A DNA stretch of 64,000 nucleotides from Neckera pumila (GCA_963969595.1 OZ018416.1:4542065-4606064), one strand, 5' to 3'. Positions 34,862 to 45,703 are shown, counted from the stretch's first letter. A program made the numbers and translations. The notes: generated by a model from the sequence alone, not told the origin.

Positions 34862-35334
34862 ATTTTGGTGTTGATCGTGCTATTGGATCAAAAGTATTTC
34901 CAGCCATGATTGATGCTTCAGCTGTAAGGAGAGAGTTTCTGGCATTCAAATTGCAAGCCACTACAGAGTGGCAAGATAAGCCATTTAGGGACTTGTGGAC
35001 AATGTTGAGTTGGAATCCCACCTTACAGCTGAAGTGTTCTAATTTGCTTGCCATTGCTGATATTGCACGTATCCAATGTGTTAGCACAGCACAATGTGAA
35101 AGAGCTTTTAGTGTCCAAAATTCTATAAAAACTAAAATTCGTAATAGATTGCAAACAAGGATTTTAGAGTCTATAATGCGTATTGTACTTGAAGGTCCAA
35201 CAAATGATGTTGATGTTTTCTTGGTGGAAGCTATTGCTTTGTGGAAAAACTCTAGAAAATTTCGATATTTGTTTTCTAACCCTGGTCGATATCTTGCAAA
35301 TAATGCTATTGAAGATGATGAAGGTATAGATTAA

Positions 35335-35530
35335 CCTAGTGACTAGATGTTTTTCTATGTGTTTGAATGATTGTGTAGATCAGCCTAGTGACTAGATGTT
35401 TTTTTATGTGTTTGAATGATTGTGTAGATCAGCCTAGTGACTAGATATTTTTCTATGTGTTTGAATGACTGTATAGATCAGCCTAGTGACTAGATGTTTT
35501 TCTATGTCTTTGAATGATTGTATTGATAGA
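35335..35530. repeat. Four 49-bp tandem repeats after the hAT stop codon
   Basis: Units start at 35335, 35384, 35433 and 35482, each beginning CCTAGTGACTAGATGTTTTT. The array begins immediately after the hAT stop codon (35332-35334), with no spacer, and is presumably part of the hAT 3' end. Confidence 0.9.
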
Positions 35531-35532
35531 AA

Positions 35533-35586
35533 ACCCTTCCAACATACCATTTCCTTTTATTTTAGGATTTGATATGTTGGAAGGGT
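35533..35586. other. 14-bp perfect hairpin
   Basis: ACCCTTCCAACATA (35533-35546) pairs perfectly with TATGTTGGAAGGGT (35573-35586) across a 26-nt loop. It lies just past the 49-bp array; possibly a transposon end or transcript structure. Confidence 0.7.
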
Positions 35587-35589
35587 GAA

Positions 35590-35641
35590 TCCTTGGCCAC
35601 TAAATGGTTGGTGGGTTACCAGATTCGAATCCTGCCAAGGA
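35590..35641 (+). other. tRNA-like remnant
   Basis: A 52-nt segment with a perfect 7-bp outer stem (TCCTTGG/CCAAGGA) and an internal GATTCGAATCC resembling a B box. It is about 20 nt too short for a tRNA. A tRNA-derived repeat or chance structure are both possible. Confidence 0.3.
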
Positions 35642-36452
35642 TAAGAAACTTAATATTAAACCAACTTTGCACTAAAATTTAGGATTTCTAGCTGATTGAA
35701 ATTATTGTTGTACAATTTATAACCGGTTGCCTTAAAATTGAAAGAATTTCAACTGAATAGCTTTACAATTTGAAGGTTATGGGCTGATTTCAATTTATAG
35801 TATTAGGCTTGGGCCGGTTGTATTAGTACATGAGCTGAAAGCCATGATGAAATGAAGGATTAATACTGATTAGTATGAATATCTTCCCGTTCTCTGTTAC
35901 AAGGAGTAAAATAAGTCAAAAAAAGTAAATCTAAGTCAAGACTTAATTCATGCCAAATTTTAGAACCTAATTATTAATGTTACACTATGAAGATGCTATG
36001 TATCCCCTTGTAAAGTATCACGCAGTTTTACAATATTGCTAAAGATAGTATGCTCTAAAAGCAACCATTTAAAGGTTGGTCTGCCTTTTTTTTAGGTTTG
36101 CATAAATAGAAATATTGTTCACTCATTTTTTCAGAGAAAGAAAAATGGATGCCAAACATAACCCAAATAGTTTCATATTTTTTGAAGCATTTTTGAATTA
36201 GTTATAAATTTCCTAAATTTTTTGCTGTAAGTACCTATTTGTGATCCTAGGTCTCCCAAAATGCGTCCACTTACAACTTCTAAAGTGATTTGAGGAAATC
36301 AAGACCAATGATTGGCTCTTGCAATAAAGACTTTTTTCTTATGGATTCAATCAATGACTAAAGTGGTCCATTTAAAGACCACCTCATATCCATTCAGTAC
36401 CATTTTATAGGGTCAATTTGAAGAAGTTGGTTGCTTATAGAGCAAACTACCT
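35642..36452. other. Intergenic DNA, nothing recognised
   Basis: AT-rich; no supported gene. The outer end of the hAT element may lie here, but no inverted terminal repeat partner was found. Confidence 0.4.
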
Positions 36453-36508
36453 TAACCCCTAAAAGTCCATTGTCCCTTCGGGGGACAAATGGGATTTTGG
36501 GCAGGTAC

Positions 36509-36782
36509 TGATACGACAAATAATTTACAACAAAATATCCATCATCGAGGAAACAACTCTGCATGCATGCCTTGGATTTCCGTCAAATTGATCTTTTATT
36601 CTCCATCGTTTACAGCCTGCAGTTCTCCCCCTTTTCACTCCCTTTATCCTCCCCCCCCTCTGGTTCGTTAGCCTAACTGCCTTAGCCACCAAGAAAGCTA
36701 TAACTGGTCTGTTTTGATAACTACCCAGGCCTAAAACTACTCTGGCTAGTATAAACTACCTAAACCAGAATAGCCCGACTCA
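36509..36782 (-). repeat. Gypsy 3' LTR
   Basis: Begins TGATACGAC and ends GACTCA on the plus strand (TG...CA). The pol stop codon (36760-36762) lies inside this LTR, so pol overlaps it by 23 bases. Confidence 0.9.
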
Positions 36783-39700
36783 TTTCCTCCCCAGTCTCAG
36801 AAGTCGAAATGACACACTGTGACTGCTCGAGGCGGCTCCTGTACAGTTTCAACTTTGACCCGTTATACCACTTCCGTAATATAGTTCCATCCGGGGTACT
36901 TAGCTTATAAGACCCGTTATCATTTCTTTTGTAAACCGCAAATGGTCCCTGCCATTTTGGGCGGAACTTTTGCCCATGTTGTTTTATCATCCATTGGTCG
37001 ATCATCATGACTAAGTCTCCACGGTGGAATTTGACGAGTTTCTTCGCAGCGTCATGTCTAGCTTTCCTGAGTCGCTGCACTAACTCGTACTTTTGCAAGG
37101 CGGCCCGCCGCGTTTCGTCCAGCTTTTCCAGCATGAGAATCCGGTCTTGTAGCGACTCGGTATCACCTAAATTATGATGTACCGAGGTTTGTAAAGAAAG
37201 GAGCTCCAGCTCGATGGGGACTGTGGCCTCGAAACCGAATGCTAACTGAAATGGTGTATGCCCTGTGGCGGTCTTATGAGCGGTGCGATACGCCCAGAGT
37301 GCTTCGCCAAGGTGTAAATCCCACTCTCTTCGCTTCTCCAATATGATTTTTCCGAGGATATTAGTCAAAATCCCATTCGTTTTTTCAACAAGTCCATTTG
37401 CCTGTGGATAGTAGGGGCTTGATCTTCGATGCTTCACAAACATTTTACTCAAAAGAGCAGTTATTAATTCGTTCACAAAATGAGTTCCTTGATCTGTCAC
37501 GATCTCCAGAGGACAACCGTATCTGCAGATGATTTGATTGAACATGAACTCCGCTGCAACCTTTTGAGTGCATTTTTTGACTGCTGCGGCTTCTGCCCAT
37601 TTCGTGAGGTAATCAGTAGCTACGATAATATACTCGTTACGCTTCGCTGTTAGTGGAAGAAGACCGACGAAGTCAACGCCCCATTTCTCAAATGCACCTG
37701 TGGGGAAAATGGGGTGTAGTTCCGTGTATGGTGTCATTCTCTTTCCGTAAGCTTGACACTGTGGGCAACTTCGGCAATAGCGATTAGCATCGGCAAAGAG
37801 AGTAGGCCAAAAATAACCTGCCTGTAGAGCTTTCCGAGCAGTAATATCTGATGCAAAGTGACCACCGCAAGCTCCCTCGTGAGATTGCACTAATACTTCC
37901 TCAGCCTCCTTTCGTGTTACTGCTCTTCTCAATACCCCATCTTTCCCAGCCCGATATAATTCATTCCCAATTAGAGTATACGATACGCTTTTCTGTCGGA
38001 TGTTACGTCGTTGTTGCGCGTTCAGCCCTTCCGGTAGAGTCAGGTCTCTCAAGTATTCGATAATCTCACAATAGTCGAACTCTGGGGTCTCCTGTGCTTC
38101 TCCGATCGTATAACATTCGGACTCGTCCAATATCCCGTCTGTTTCTTCATCAGTGTGCCTGGCCAGCTCTAGTAATAGTCGTGCATGTTTGGCCCGAACT
38201 CCTTTTTCGTGCTTGACTTCTAAGTCGTATGTCTGTAACGAGGCAATTAATCTTGCTGCTTGACCTTCTGGGGCTGCTTGTTGAATCAATTGCTTCAACC
38301 CGTCGTTCTCGCATTGTACGAGAGTCGAAAGCGGACTAGATAACAAGTAATGTTTAAATTTGTTGCACGCGTATAGCAATGCTACAGCTTGTTTCTCTAC
38401 TGAGGAATACCTCCGCTCACAGGATGTAAGAAGTCGGCTTGCATAATAAACAGGATGAGCTCGCCCTGCTTCGTCATTCTGCATTAATACTGCCACAACT
38501 GCATGTTCGTTAGGTAATGAATTTATTATAAATCGTCGGGTCCAGTCAGGTCCTCTGACAACAGGGTATTTGGAAAGCTTTTCCTTTATATACGCAAATG
38601 CCTTCACCTGCTCCTCTCCCCAGAGAAAAGGATTAGCCAAGCTTATCAACGAACTAATGGGCCTCCCAACTCCAGCCAAGTTGGGTATAAACCGGCTGTG
38701 ATAGACAATCATACCCCAGAGGCTGGATACTTGTTCGCGATTAGCAGGTGGTTCCATTTCCAAGATTCTTTTCACTTTATCCGGATCCACCTTAATGCCT
38801 TCGGCCGATACCACATGACCTAGCAGATGCCCTTCTTCAAACCCTAGTTTACATTTTTCGGGGCTCAACGAGCTACCGTGTTCACGCAATCTTTGGAATG
38901 TGGAACGCACATTTTCGAGGTGATCCACTCGTTTTCCATATATGGCGAAATCATCTAAATAAACACGGATAAACTTTCTAATGAATGGGCCAAATATTTT
39001 CAGCTGTAATCTTTGAAAAGTACCACCTGCATTGCATAGTCCAAAGGGCATCCTCAAATATGCATATGTTCCCCACGGGGTGGTAAAAGTTGTGTACAAC
39101 ACGCTGTCAGGGTGAATTTGCACTTGATGATATCCTGCGTATCCATCACAAAAGGAATACAACTGGTGCCCTGTCACCTCGTTGAGTAATTCATCTATAT
39201 GCGGCAAAGGATGACGGTCTTTCTTTGTAAAACGATTGAGGGCTTTATAATTGACGCATACTCTCCATTTGCCCCCTTTTGGGGGGACGATGACAACAGG
39301 TGATACCCATTCTGTGTTCTTGACTTCAGTCACAAAACCTCCCTCTAAGAGTCGGTCCAGCTCTGCTCGTAGCACTGCCATCCTGTCTGGGGACATCCTT
39401 TTTTGCTTCGAGCGCACAGGCTTAGCTCCAGGAACCAACTCAATGGGGTGTTCATCTAGAATGATAGCGGGTAAATCTGCATGCTTGCTTACAAACAGAT
39501 CTGCATATTCAATAACCAGTGCTTCCAAACACGTACGTTCATGGTCAGATAAGGTTGGCCCGAACTTGACCATTTGCAGTAACTCCTCCCCCCTGGTCGG
39601 AACTATATTTGGATCCTCTAGGTGAGGTATTGAATCACTAATTACTTGCGGAAGGACTTCGATTGCGTATATTTCCGCTTCAGAACTGCTATCTTCATCG

Positions 39701-41517
39701 GAATCTGTGGATATATCGGTATCCCATGAAGTCTCGTCCATTCCGTCGGATTCTCCTTCGGAGGTTATTTCTGGAGAGCTTGAGTCAGATCCGGGAACCA
39801 CTTGGATGCTCACCCGATTGAAGGCTGAACCAATCTTCATGCGCCCTTTTTCCCAGTAGTTAACTGCCCGTACTTGTCGCAACCAGGGCCTTCCCAAAAT
39901 TATAGGATAACCTCCCTTTCCATTCGAAATATCGAGAACATGGAAGTCTATTTTGACTGTGACCCCGTTCACTGTGATCGACATCTGACGAATCAAACCC
40001 ATTGAGCGAACACACCTTTGATCGGCCACTTTTAGACGTAAAGTAGATGATTTGTCGGGTTTGAGTCCGGTTTCATGCAAAAACCAACTTGACATAACAT
40101 TTACTGCACTACCTCCGTCTATCAGGCATCCAGCGACTTGATGTCCATTTACTGTAGCTCTCACTTGGGGGGATTTGCAGTCTCCGCTCATGTTGTCGGT
40201 CACATTGACCTCTGCTACAAATCGGGTTCGACGAGTATTAATGCTTTGCCGCAACTCTCGGCGAAGCGATGGGCACTTTGCCACCAATTGCCCGACCGTA
40301 ATGTTGGCTGCCTGTGTGCCGAGGTCTTGTAGTATAGAATATTCTCGTTGTCCCCGACTTAAAAGTATGTCCTCCATACCTATTTTCCTTCTCGATTTTC
40401 TAACAGAAAGATGTCCCTCTGATTTTGACTTCTTGCGGACATGTTGTTCTGGATCTTTTGGCGACCAACCTCTTTTGGCCATCATGACTTCTGGCTCAGC
40501 TTCCACAGTTCTGTCGATTAACTGCAACAGATTGACTTCAGCTAATGTTGCTGTTGGTGGAGAAGTTTCTTTGTTCAATTCCGGGCAATCACTCCGGTAA
40601 TGTCCCTTTCGACCACATTGATGACAGGTGACAAACTGTACTGATCTCACGGGGTTGGGTCGATTGTCCCCGCCTGGACTTTTTGATCGGCCTTCGCTCT
40701 GACTTTGCAGTAGGAATAGTTTCAGATCTCTCATGTCTGAGACCAGCTGTGATATCTCAGGATCTTTAGGATTGTCTTTGCTGTTGGTTCGACAGAGAGT
40801 GGTCTGGGTGACGGCAGGCAGCACTGGAGACTCGGTAGTCGTAATCAACGACATAGATACCTGGTTCGGCGCTGACTGGGGAATGACGCGAACAGGTTTT
40901 GCCGGAATCAACCCTGCAGTGATAACTGATGCATCTGCTCCGGATAACGGAGAGCGTATGCTATCTAAATTTAATTCTTTCCTTTGTGCTATCAATAAGG
41001 CTGCTTCAAAAGTGGGCGGATCTTTCCATGCAACAATTTTCTGAATCAACGGTCTTAGCCCACTGATGAAACTTCGAAGAGCCAGTGCATCAACGCTCCT
41101 CATGTTTACATCAGCTGCATTATGATATTCTGTTTCATTCTCAAGATGCACAATTGTCATTGAATTAAGGCTGCGTTGAATTCAAGCTTGGAGTTCTCGA
41201 ACTCTTTCACTGAAATGTCGCACTCGCTCCTCAGGTTGCTGTCGAATCAAACTTAGGGTTCCCAAAAGACTTTGATAGCTTTCACGCTCCTGAAATTCCG
41301 ATACCAAAGCTGTGGTTAGACCTAACCAAGAGGATCGAGTCGAAATTGTTTGCCTGTCGTACCAGTAAGACGCCGTGTCGTCTAAATGTATCGGTAATAA
41401 TTCCAACCAATTTTCTTCAATTCGATCTCCATTCGCCATGCACGCGCGTTTAAGTTGTTTCAAAAAACATTCGGGATCTTCCTTTTCGCGGCCAGTGAAA
41501 ACCGGTATTGCTACCAT
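36760..41517 (-). pseudogene. Gypsy gag-pol polyprotein, one in-frame TGA
   Basis: A single frame of 1586 codons, interrupted only by TGA at 41182-41184. Before the stop: the gag N-terminal half (MVAIPVFTGREKEDPECFL, TASYWYDRQ). Numbering from the ATG at 41160: gag C-terminal part to ~65, zinc knuckle CHQCGRKGHYRSDC (179-192), protease LIDGGSAVNVM (Asp348), an acidic linker (~460-500), RT with CDGYAGYHQ (Asp672), MPFGLCNAGGTFQ and YLDD (734-737). The RNase H domain has N880 where DAS is expected and KHARLLLELAR where the final Asp is expected. The integrase has an HHCC finger, WGVDFVG, VTDQGTHFVN and GLVEKTNG. The stop lies inside the gag domain, so it is more likely a nonsense mutation than a gag-pol readthrough signal. 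Confidence 0.9.
36783..36795 (-). other. Gypsy polypurine tract within pol
   Basis: On the minus strand CTGGGGAGGAAA directly precedes the LTR start TGAGTCGGG. The same bases encode Gly-Glu-Glu near the C-terminus of pol, so plus-strand priming and coding overlap. Confidence 0.75.
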
Positions 41518-41745
41518 CTTTCTATTTGAATGGACGTGTGATTCGACTGTCTGTGGCTCTGATTATTCTGTATCTTGCTGTATTTGAAATTCGGAACTCA
41601 GCGCTTCTTGAGACTACGTTTCTCCTTGCATGTAATTGTGACTCAAATTTATAATCCACTTATCGGTGACGCCACCACCCACCAGAATACCGAAAGCACC
41701 TGCACCAGCAGAGGAACACTTGTCGCTCTTCTATCGGTAACCTGA

Positions 41746-42135
41746 CTACTCCTGTTTTTTTGCTGCTGCATCTGCCTCCCAATTTTGCCCTCGTGGAATA
41801 TGAAAGATTTCCACAGATTTGAATTCGCCCGTTAATCGCTTTGCCATTTCATAATAAGGTTGTAATTTTTCAGATTTTACATCCCAGTTTCCAGCAACTT
41901 GATTACAAATTAACTTGGAATCGCCTCTGATCTGAATATGACACACTTTCTTTTCCTTTGCTATTTCCAAACCGGTAACCAGAGCTGCATACTCCGACTG
42001 GTTGCAAGTCAAGCCTTTTCCTAAATCCTGATGATACGTCTCCTTCACGCCGTTGGGATTTTCCAAAATAACTCCAGCACCTGACCCAAACTGTTTTGAG
42101 CAAGATCCATCGAAGTTAAGTTTCCAGGGCTTCAT
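41746..42135 (-). CDS. Extra RNase H ORF upstream of gag
   Basis: 129 codons encoding a compact RNase H fold of the RVT_3/archaeal-type seen in plants and Tat-type elements. All four acidic residues are present: NFDGS (Asp9), NQSEYAAL (Glu48), IRGDSKLI (Asp72) and NWEADAAA (Asp122). This enzyme cleaves RNA in RNA-DNA hybrids. It is unusually placed, between the primer site and gag, in its own ORF. In elements with a second RNase H it is normally inside pol, near the RT. The pol-encoded RNase H of this element lacks at least one catalytic acid, so this ORF may supply the activity in trans. Expression could need splicing or internal initiation; no obvious signal was identified. Confidence 0.85.
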   Translation of the reverse strand: MKPWKLNFDGSCSKQFGSGAGVILENPNGVKETYHQDLGKGLTCNQSEYAALVTGLEIAKEKKVCHIQIRGDSKLICNQVAGNWDVKSEKLQPYYEMAKRLTGEFKSVEIFHIPRGQNWEADAAAKKQE

Positions 42136-42193
42136 CTCACTTCGTTTGCCATCGTTAAACGTGTAGTAACTTCATTCGTCTTACTAGAGTCAA

Positions 42194-42478
42194 TCACAAT
42201 TCTTGATAAACAAAAGAAGGTTCTGCATATGAGCCTTCTTCTGCGAAAAATTGTGGGTTAATCTCGTCATATTGCATCGATTCATCGTAGCGAGCTAATA
42301 TGTCAAGATAGCTCTCTGGGGCGTTCTGAATTCCGTATGAAATATGTTCGATCTCGGGTGCCTGCGTGGTCTCTTCAAGTGTTTGAGCTGCTATTTCTAC
42401 AGACTCTAATGTTAGATTAACGAGATCCTCCACCTGACGCAGGTTTTCTTCTTCTTCTGTAGTTTGACGAAGGCACAT
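42194..42478 (-). CDS. Small acidic ORF in gypsy leader, unknown
   Basis: 94 codons, rich in Glu/Gln, starting MCLRQTTEEEENLRQVEDLV. It has no recognisable domain; possibly helical. It is the first ORF after the primer site, ~100 bp inside the 5' LTR, and ends 58 bp before the extra RNase H ORF. It may be a leader protein or an N-terminal exon for one of the downstream ORFs. Confidence 0.5.
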   Translation of the reverse strand: MCLRQTTEEEENLRQVEDLVNLTLESVEIAAQTLEETTQAPEIEHISYGIQNAPESYLDILARYDESMQYDEINPQFFAEEGSYAEPSFVYQEL

Positions 42479-42554
42479 GGTTACAGTCTTTTCTTATACT
42501 CTCAGAACTTAATTATCGCAACTTACTCAGCTCTCACCCTTTCGACAGTCCTCG

Positions 42555-42573
42555 TGTCCCGGCAACGGAACCA
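42555..42573 (-). other. Gypsy primer-binding site (tRNA-Asp-like)
   Basis: On the minus strand TGGTTCCGTTGCCGGGACA lies 4 bases inside the LTR. It matches the tRNA-Asp complement TGGCGCCGTTGCCGGGGAT except at a few positions. Confidence 0.65.
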
Positions 42574-42577
42574 AAGA

Positions 42578-42851
42578 TGATACGACAAATAATTTACAAC
42601 AAAATATCCATCATCGAGGAAACAACTCTGCATGCATGCCTTGGATTTCCGTCAAATTGATCTTTTATTCTCCATCGTTTACAGCCTGCAGTTCTCCCCC
42701 TTTTCGCTCCCTTTATCCTCCCCCCCCTCTGATTCGTTAGCCTAACTGCCTTAGCCACCAAGAAAGCTATAACTGGTCTGTTTTGATAACTACCCAGGCC
42801 TAAAACTACTCTGGCTAGTATAAACTACCTAAACCAGAATAGCCCGACTCA
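42578..42851 (-). repeat. Gypsy 5' LTR
   Basis: 274 bp, ~99% identical to 36509-36782. It starts TG and ends CA on the plus strand. Confidence 0.9.
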
Positions 42852-43719
42852 GTACCTACGGGCTGAATTTTTGTCATGATTTCCTGAAAAAAATTTGGAA
42901 GATAGAAAAACTGCTAAGCTTCATGGGGATATAAATTTTTTTCAATCGGTGCCCAGGAAAAAAAGTTATGCCCAAATAAGCTCAAAAGAGGGGATGGGGG
43001 CTATAAAAAAAAATTTGCAATTTTAATTTTTTTTTTTAGTTTTTTTTCTTATAGATTATGTTTCTGTCTATCTGGAAAGCTTTAATTCATTTGATTTGGA
43101 TTTTTTATGAGAAAGTTATGGACAGTCTTGTTTTTTGGACACTTAGAGCATGTTCCTGAAAAAAATACCTTGTAGGATTCATTTCTGAATGCAATTTTTC
43201 AAATTTTTCAAAAAAAAGTTCCACGAGGTTTAGTTTTTTGCGAGAACAATCTCAACATTGGAATTAGTGCTTTTTAATTCCATATATAAGATATTAATAT
43301 TTTAGATTTTCCTTCTATCTCATATCTACTTCTATTTAACATTTTTGTTAGTAATGAAAATTATGTTTTTTTGGATTTTTTTCCCCCCTAGATTCTCAAC
43401 TCAATTTTCTATTATAAAGATTTAAAGCTCAAAACTCTGTAGTGCAAAAAATTAAGTTAAAAATGCTCATAGTCATAAAATCTTTGTCTCACAATGTGCT
43501 GAAAAACTTGGTTTTTTCACTTTAAACGCAGATATCTTGCAATCTATGCGGTCAAAAATTCTGAAATTTTTTCTGCACATTCTTATACAAGTTAGGTGTA
43601 AGATCCTATAGTTAGATGTGCAGAAAAAACATTTTTCAATTCTTTTTACTCTTTGCTATTAAAATGGCAGATTTGGGTGTTTTGGGGCAGAAAAAAGGCC
43701 TTGGGCCTTTAGGGGTCAA

Positions 43720-44780
43720 AGCAAAATATTCACCACTTAGAGCTTCTTGCGCAACACTCCAGCAGTATCAGTGCAACAATATTGCTAGCAGTATCATTGG
43801 AGCAGCGTGAATAGAAGGTTAGAAAACTCTTGGCGGGACACAATTTTTGCTCGCATAGCCCACAAGAATCATATTCTTTCCTATTTTGATAAGTGTAATG
43901 AAGATAGACAAGCTATTATTTATCAGAGAAGACTTCATTGTTGCCTGGTGCAAGAACAATGTGTTATGCTCCGATACGCTCCACAAGCCTAAGTGACATC
44001 TTTCTCTCAACCTTCAACTAAGGTTGATTGATTGTTTTTCTCCCTTTGAGGTTTTTTGATTTTTTAATGGTCACCTCCTTTTTTAAAAAAAACAACAACA
44101 ACAATTGTCAGCAACATGTCCAGATGACTACAGTAGCCTGTTTTGGTCACAAGAAAGTTCCTTGCTATGAGAATCAACCCTTTTTTTTTGGCACCATGAG
44201 GCCACATTACACCATTTCAAAATAAATGTCTACTTTTCACCAGATAAAAGTAATCTTTTTTTACCAGAAAATTTCCATTTTTTTCAAATGTGTGGATGAA
44301 GTCACCAAATTTGGATGAAAAAATGAAAAAAATATGATTGAAAAGTGTTTTTATCCAAAAGATGGATGAATGTAGAAATATTGTGCTTCATGAAATTTTA
44401 AGTGATCACCATTTTGGCACTATCTCAAAAAGTAATAAAAAGGGCTGGTGAGAACTCAAGACAACGGCCCTCTCACCACCTCTGTTCCCTTCATAAAGGA
44501 ACCGACAAGTGCCGGCCATTACAGGCTGTGCTTATTCAAATTTCAAAGGCTCGGATCTTTCCATTGTTCATGCATTAGATGCAACGTAAGTTTCTGATCG
44601 TTTATTTGACGGCCATATAATAATCCATAAGTTAGTGGCGGCATAATAGCTGATCGTCATTGTGTGCTTAAAAAATCAGATTTTGCTTGTAGTTGCGTTT
44701 AGGGTACCGGCTTTGATTTAGTGATTTGAATAATCAGCTTGTATAAACAAATTTCTCAATAAACATAAGTTACTTGCTAT
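43720..44780. other. Intergenic DNA between two A elements
   Basis: A short open frame at 43807-43992 has no domain. No terminal repeats are evident. Confidence 0.4.
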
Positions 44781-44784
44781 TTAA

Positions 44785-45703
44785 CCCCTAAAGGACCATT
44801 GTCCCTTGGGGGGACAAATGGGATTTCGGGCAGGTACCTACGGGTTGAATTTTTGTCGTGATTTTCTGAAACCTATTTTTGGAGATAGAAAAACTGATAA
44901 GCTTTGTGGGAATATAATTTTTTTATCAATTGGTGCCTCAAGAACAAAAGTTATGCCCAAATAAGTTCAAAACAGAAGACGGGGGGCAGCAAAAAAAATT
45001 TGCAAAAATTTTATTTATTTTTAAATTTTTTTCCTTATAGATTATATTTTTGTTTATTTGGAAAGCTTTGATTCATTTCATTTGGATTTTTTATGAGAAA
45101 GTTATGGACAATCTTGTTTTTTGGGCAATTAGAGCATCTTCTTGAATAAAATAACTTGTAGGATTCATTCTGGAATGCAATTTTTTAAATTTTTCAAAAA
45201 GAAAAGTTCCACGTGGTTTAATTTTTGTGCTAGAACAATCTCACCAGTAGGATTGGTGCATTTTAATTCCATCTAAAAGATATTAATATTTTAGATTTTC
45301 CTTCTATCTTGTACCTACTTCTACATAACAATTTTCTTAAGAATGAAAATTAATTTCTTTTGAATTTTTTTTTCCTAGACTCTCAGTTCAATTCTCCACT
45401 ATAAAGATTAAAAGCTCAAAACTCCGCAGTGCAAAAAATTTAAGTTAAAAATGTTCAAAGTCAAAAAATCTAGTCTCGCAATGTGTTGAAAAGCTTGTTT
45501 TTTTCACTTCAAATTCAGATATCTTGCAATCTATGGGGTCAAAAATTCTGAATTTTTTTCCACACATTCTCATACTAGTTAGGTATAAGACCCTACAATT
45601 AGATGTGCAAAAAAAATAATTTTTAAATTTTTTTACTCTTTGCTCTAGAAATGGCAATTTTGAGAGGTTTTTGGCAGAAAAAAAGGCCTTGGTCCTTTAG
45701 GGG
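44785..45703 (+). mobile_element. TTAA-family element, subfamily A, copy 7 (full length)
   Basis: A 919-bp element with perfect TTAA on both sides (44781-44784 and 45704-45707). The termini CCCCTAAAGGACCATTGTCCC and GGTCCTTTAGGGG are perfect inverted copies over the first 12-13 bp. The best-preserved A copy in the window and a suitable reference. Includes the subterminal hairpin ATTGTCCC/GGGGACAAAT. Confidence 0.85.

Larger units (their letters stand above)
28475..35334 (+). pseudogene. hAT transposase (ZNF862/DUF4371-like), split by a copia element
   Basis: DDE transposase of the hAT superfamily, of the kind related to animal ZNF862-like proteins. One frame spans 28475-30268 and resumes at 34867-35334, together ~753 codons, if the copia insertion and one 5-bp duplication are subtracted. 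N-terminal region: a C2-H2 zinc finger (FCKVC at ~86-89 with DHARSEEH at ~113-120). Then the catalytic domain with GLMIDESTDIS (first Asp) and VFESDGAATMLG (second Asp), CVAHR, and a C-terminal dimerisation region with QCERAFSVQNSIKTKIR (catalytic Glu). The only in-frame stop is TAG at 29840-29842, after MLNRVF, easily a CAG-to-TAG change. The stop and the insertion inactivate it; otherwise the frame is remarkably intact. Confidence 0.85.
36509..42851 (-). mobile_element. Ty3/gypsy retrotransposon, young, near-complete
   Basis: A 6343-bp element in minus orientation. LTRs of 274 bp each differ at only about two positions (ACTCCC/GCTCCC and TGGTTC/TGATTC), so insertion was recent. Target duplication GTAC is at 36505-36508 and 42852-42855; 4 bp instead of the usual 5. 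The order 5' to 3' on the minus strand is: LTR, primer site, acidic ORF, extra RNase H ORF, gag, protease, RT, RNase H, integrase, polypurine tract, LTR. No chromodomain is visible. An in-frame TGA in gag is the only clear lesion. Confidence 0.9.
36457..43715 (+). mobile_element. TTAA-family element, subfamily A, copy 6, host of the gypsy insertion
   Basis: The left end CCCCTAAAAGTCCATTGTCCC follows TTAA (36453-36456). The element is interrupted at 36509 by the gypsy retrotransposon and resumes at 42856 with CTACGGGCTGAATTTTTGTC, exactly as in the uninterrupted copy at 44785. It ends GGCCTTTAGGGG followed by TCAA. Without the gypsy element and its duplication it is ~912 bp. Confidence 0.8.

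Noticed and set aside
35590..35641. Functional tRNA gene
   Set aside because: Only 52 nt; the outer stem is perfect but there is no room for a full anticodon arm.
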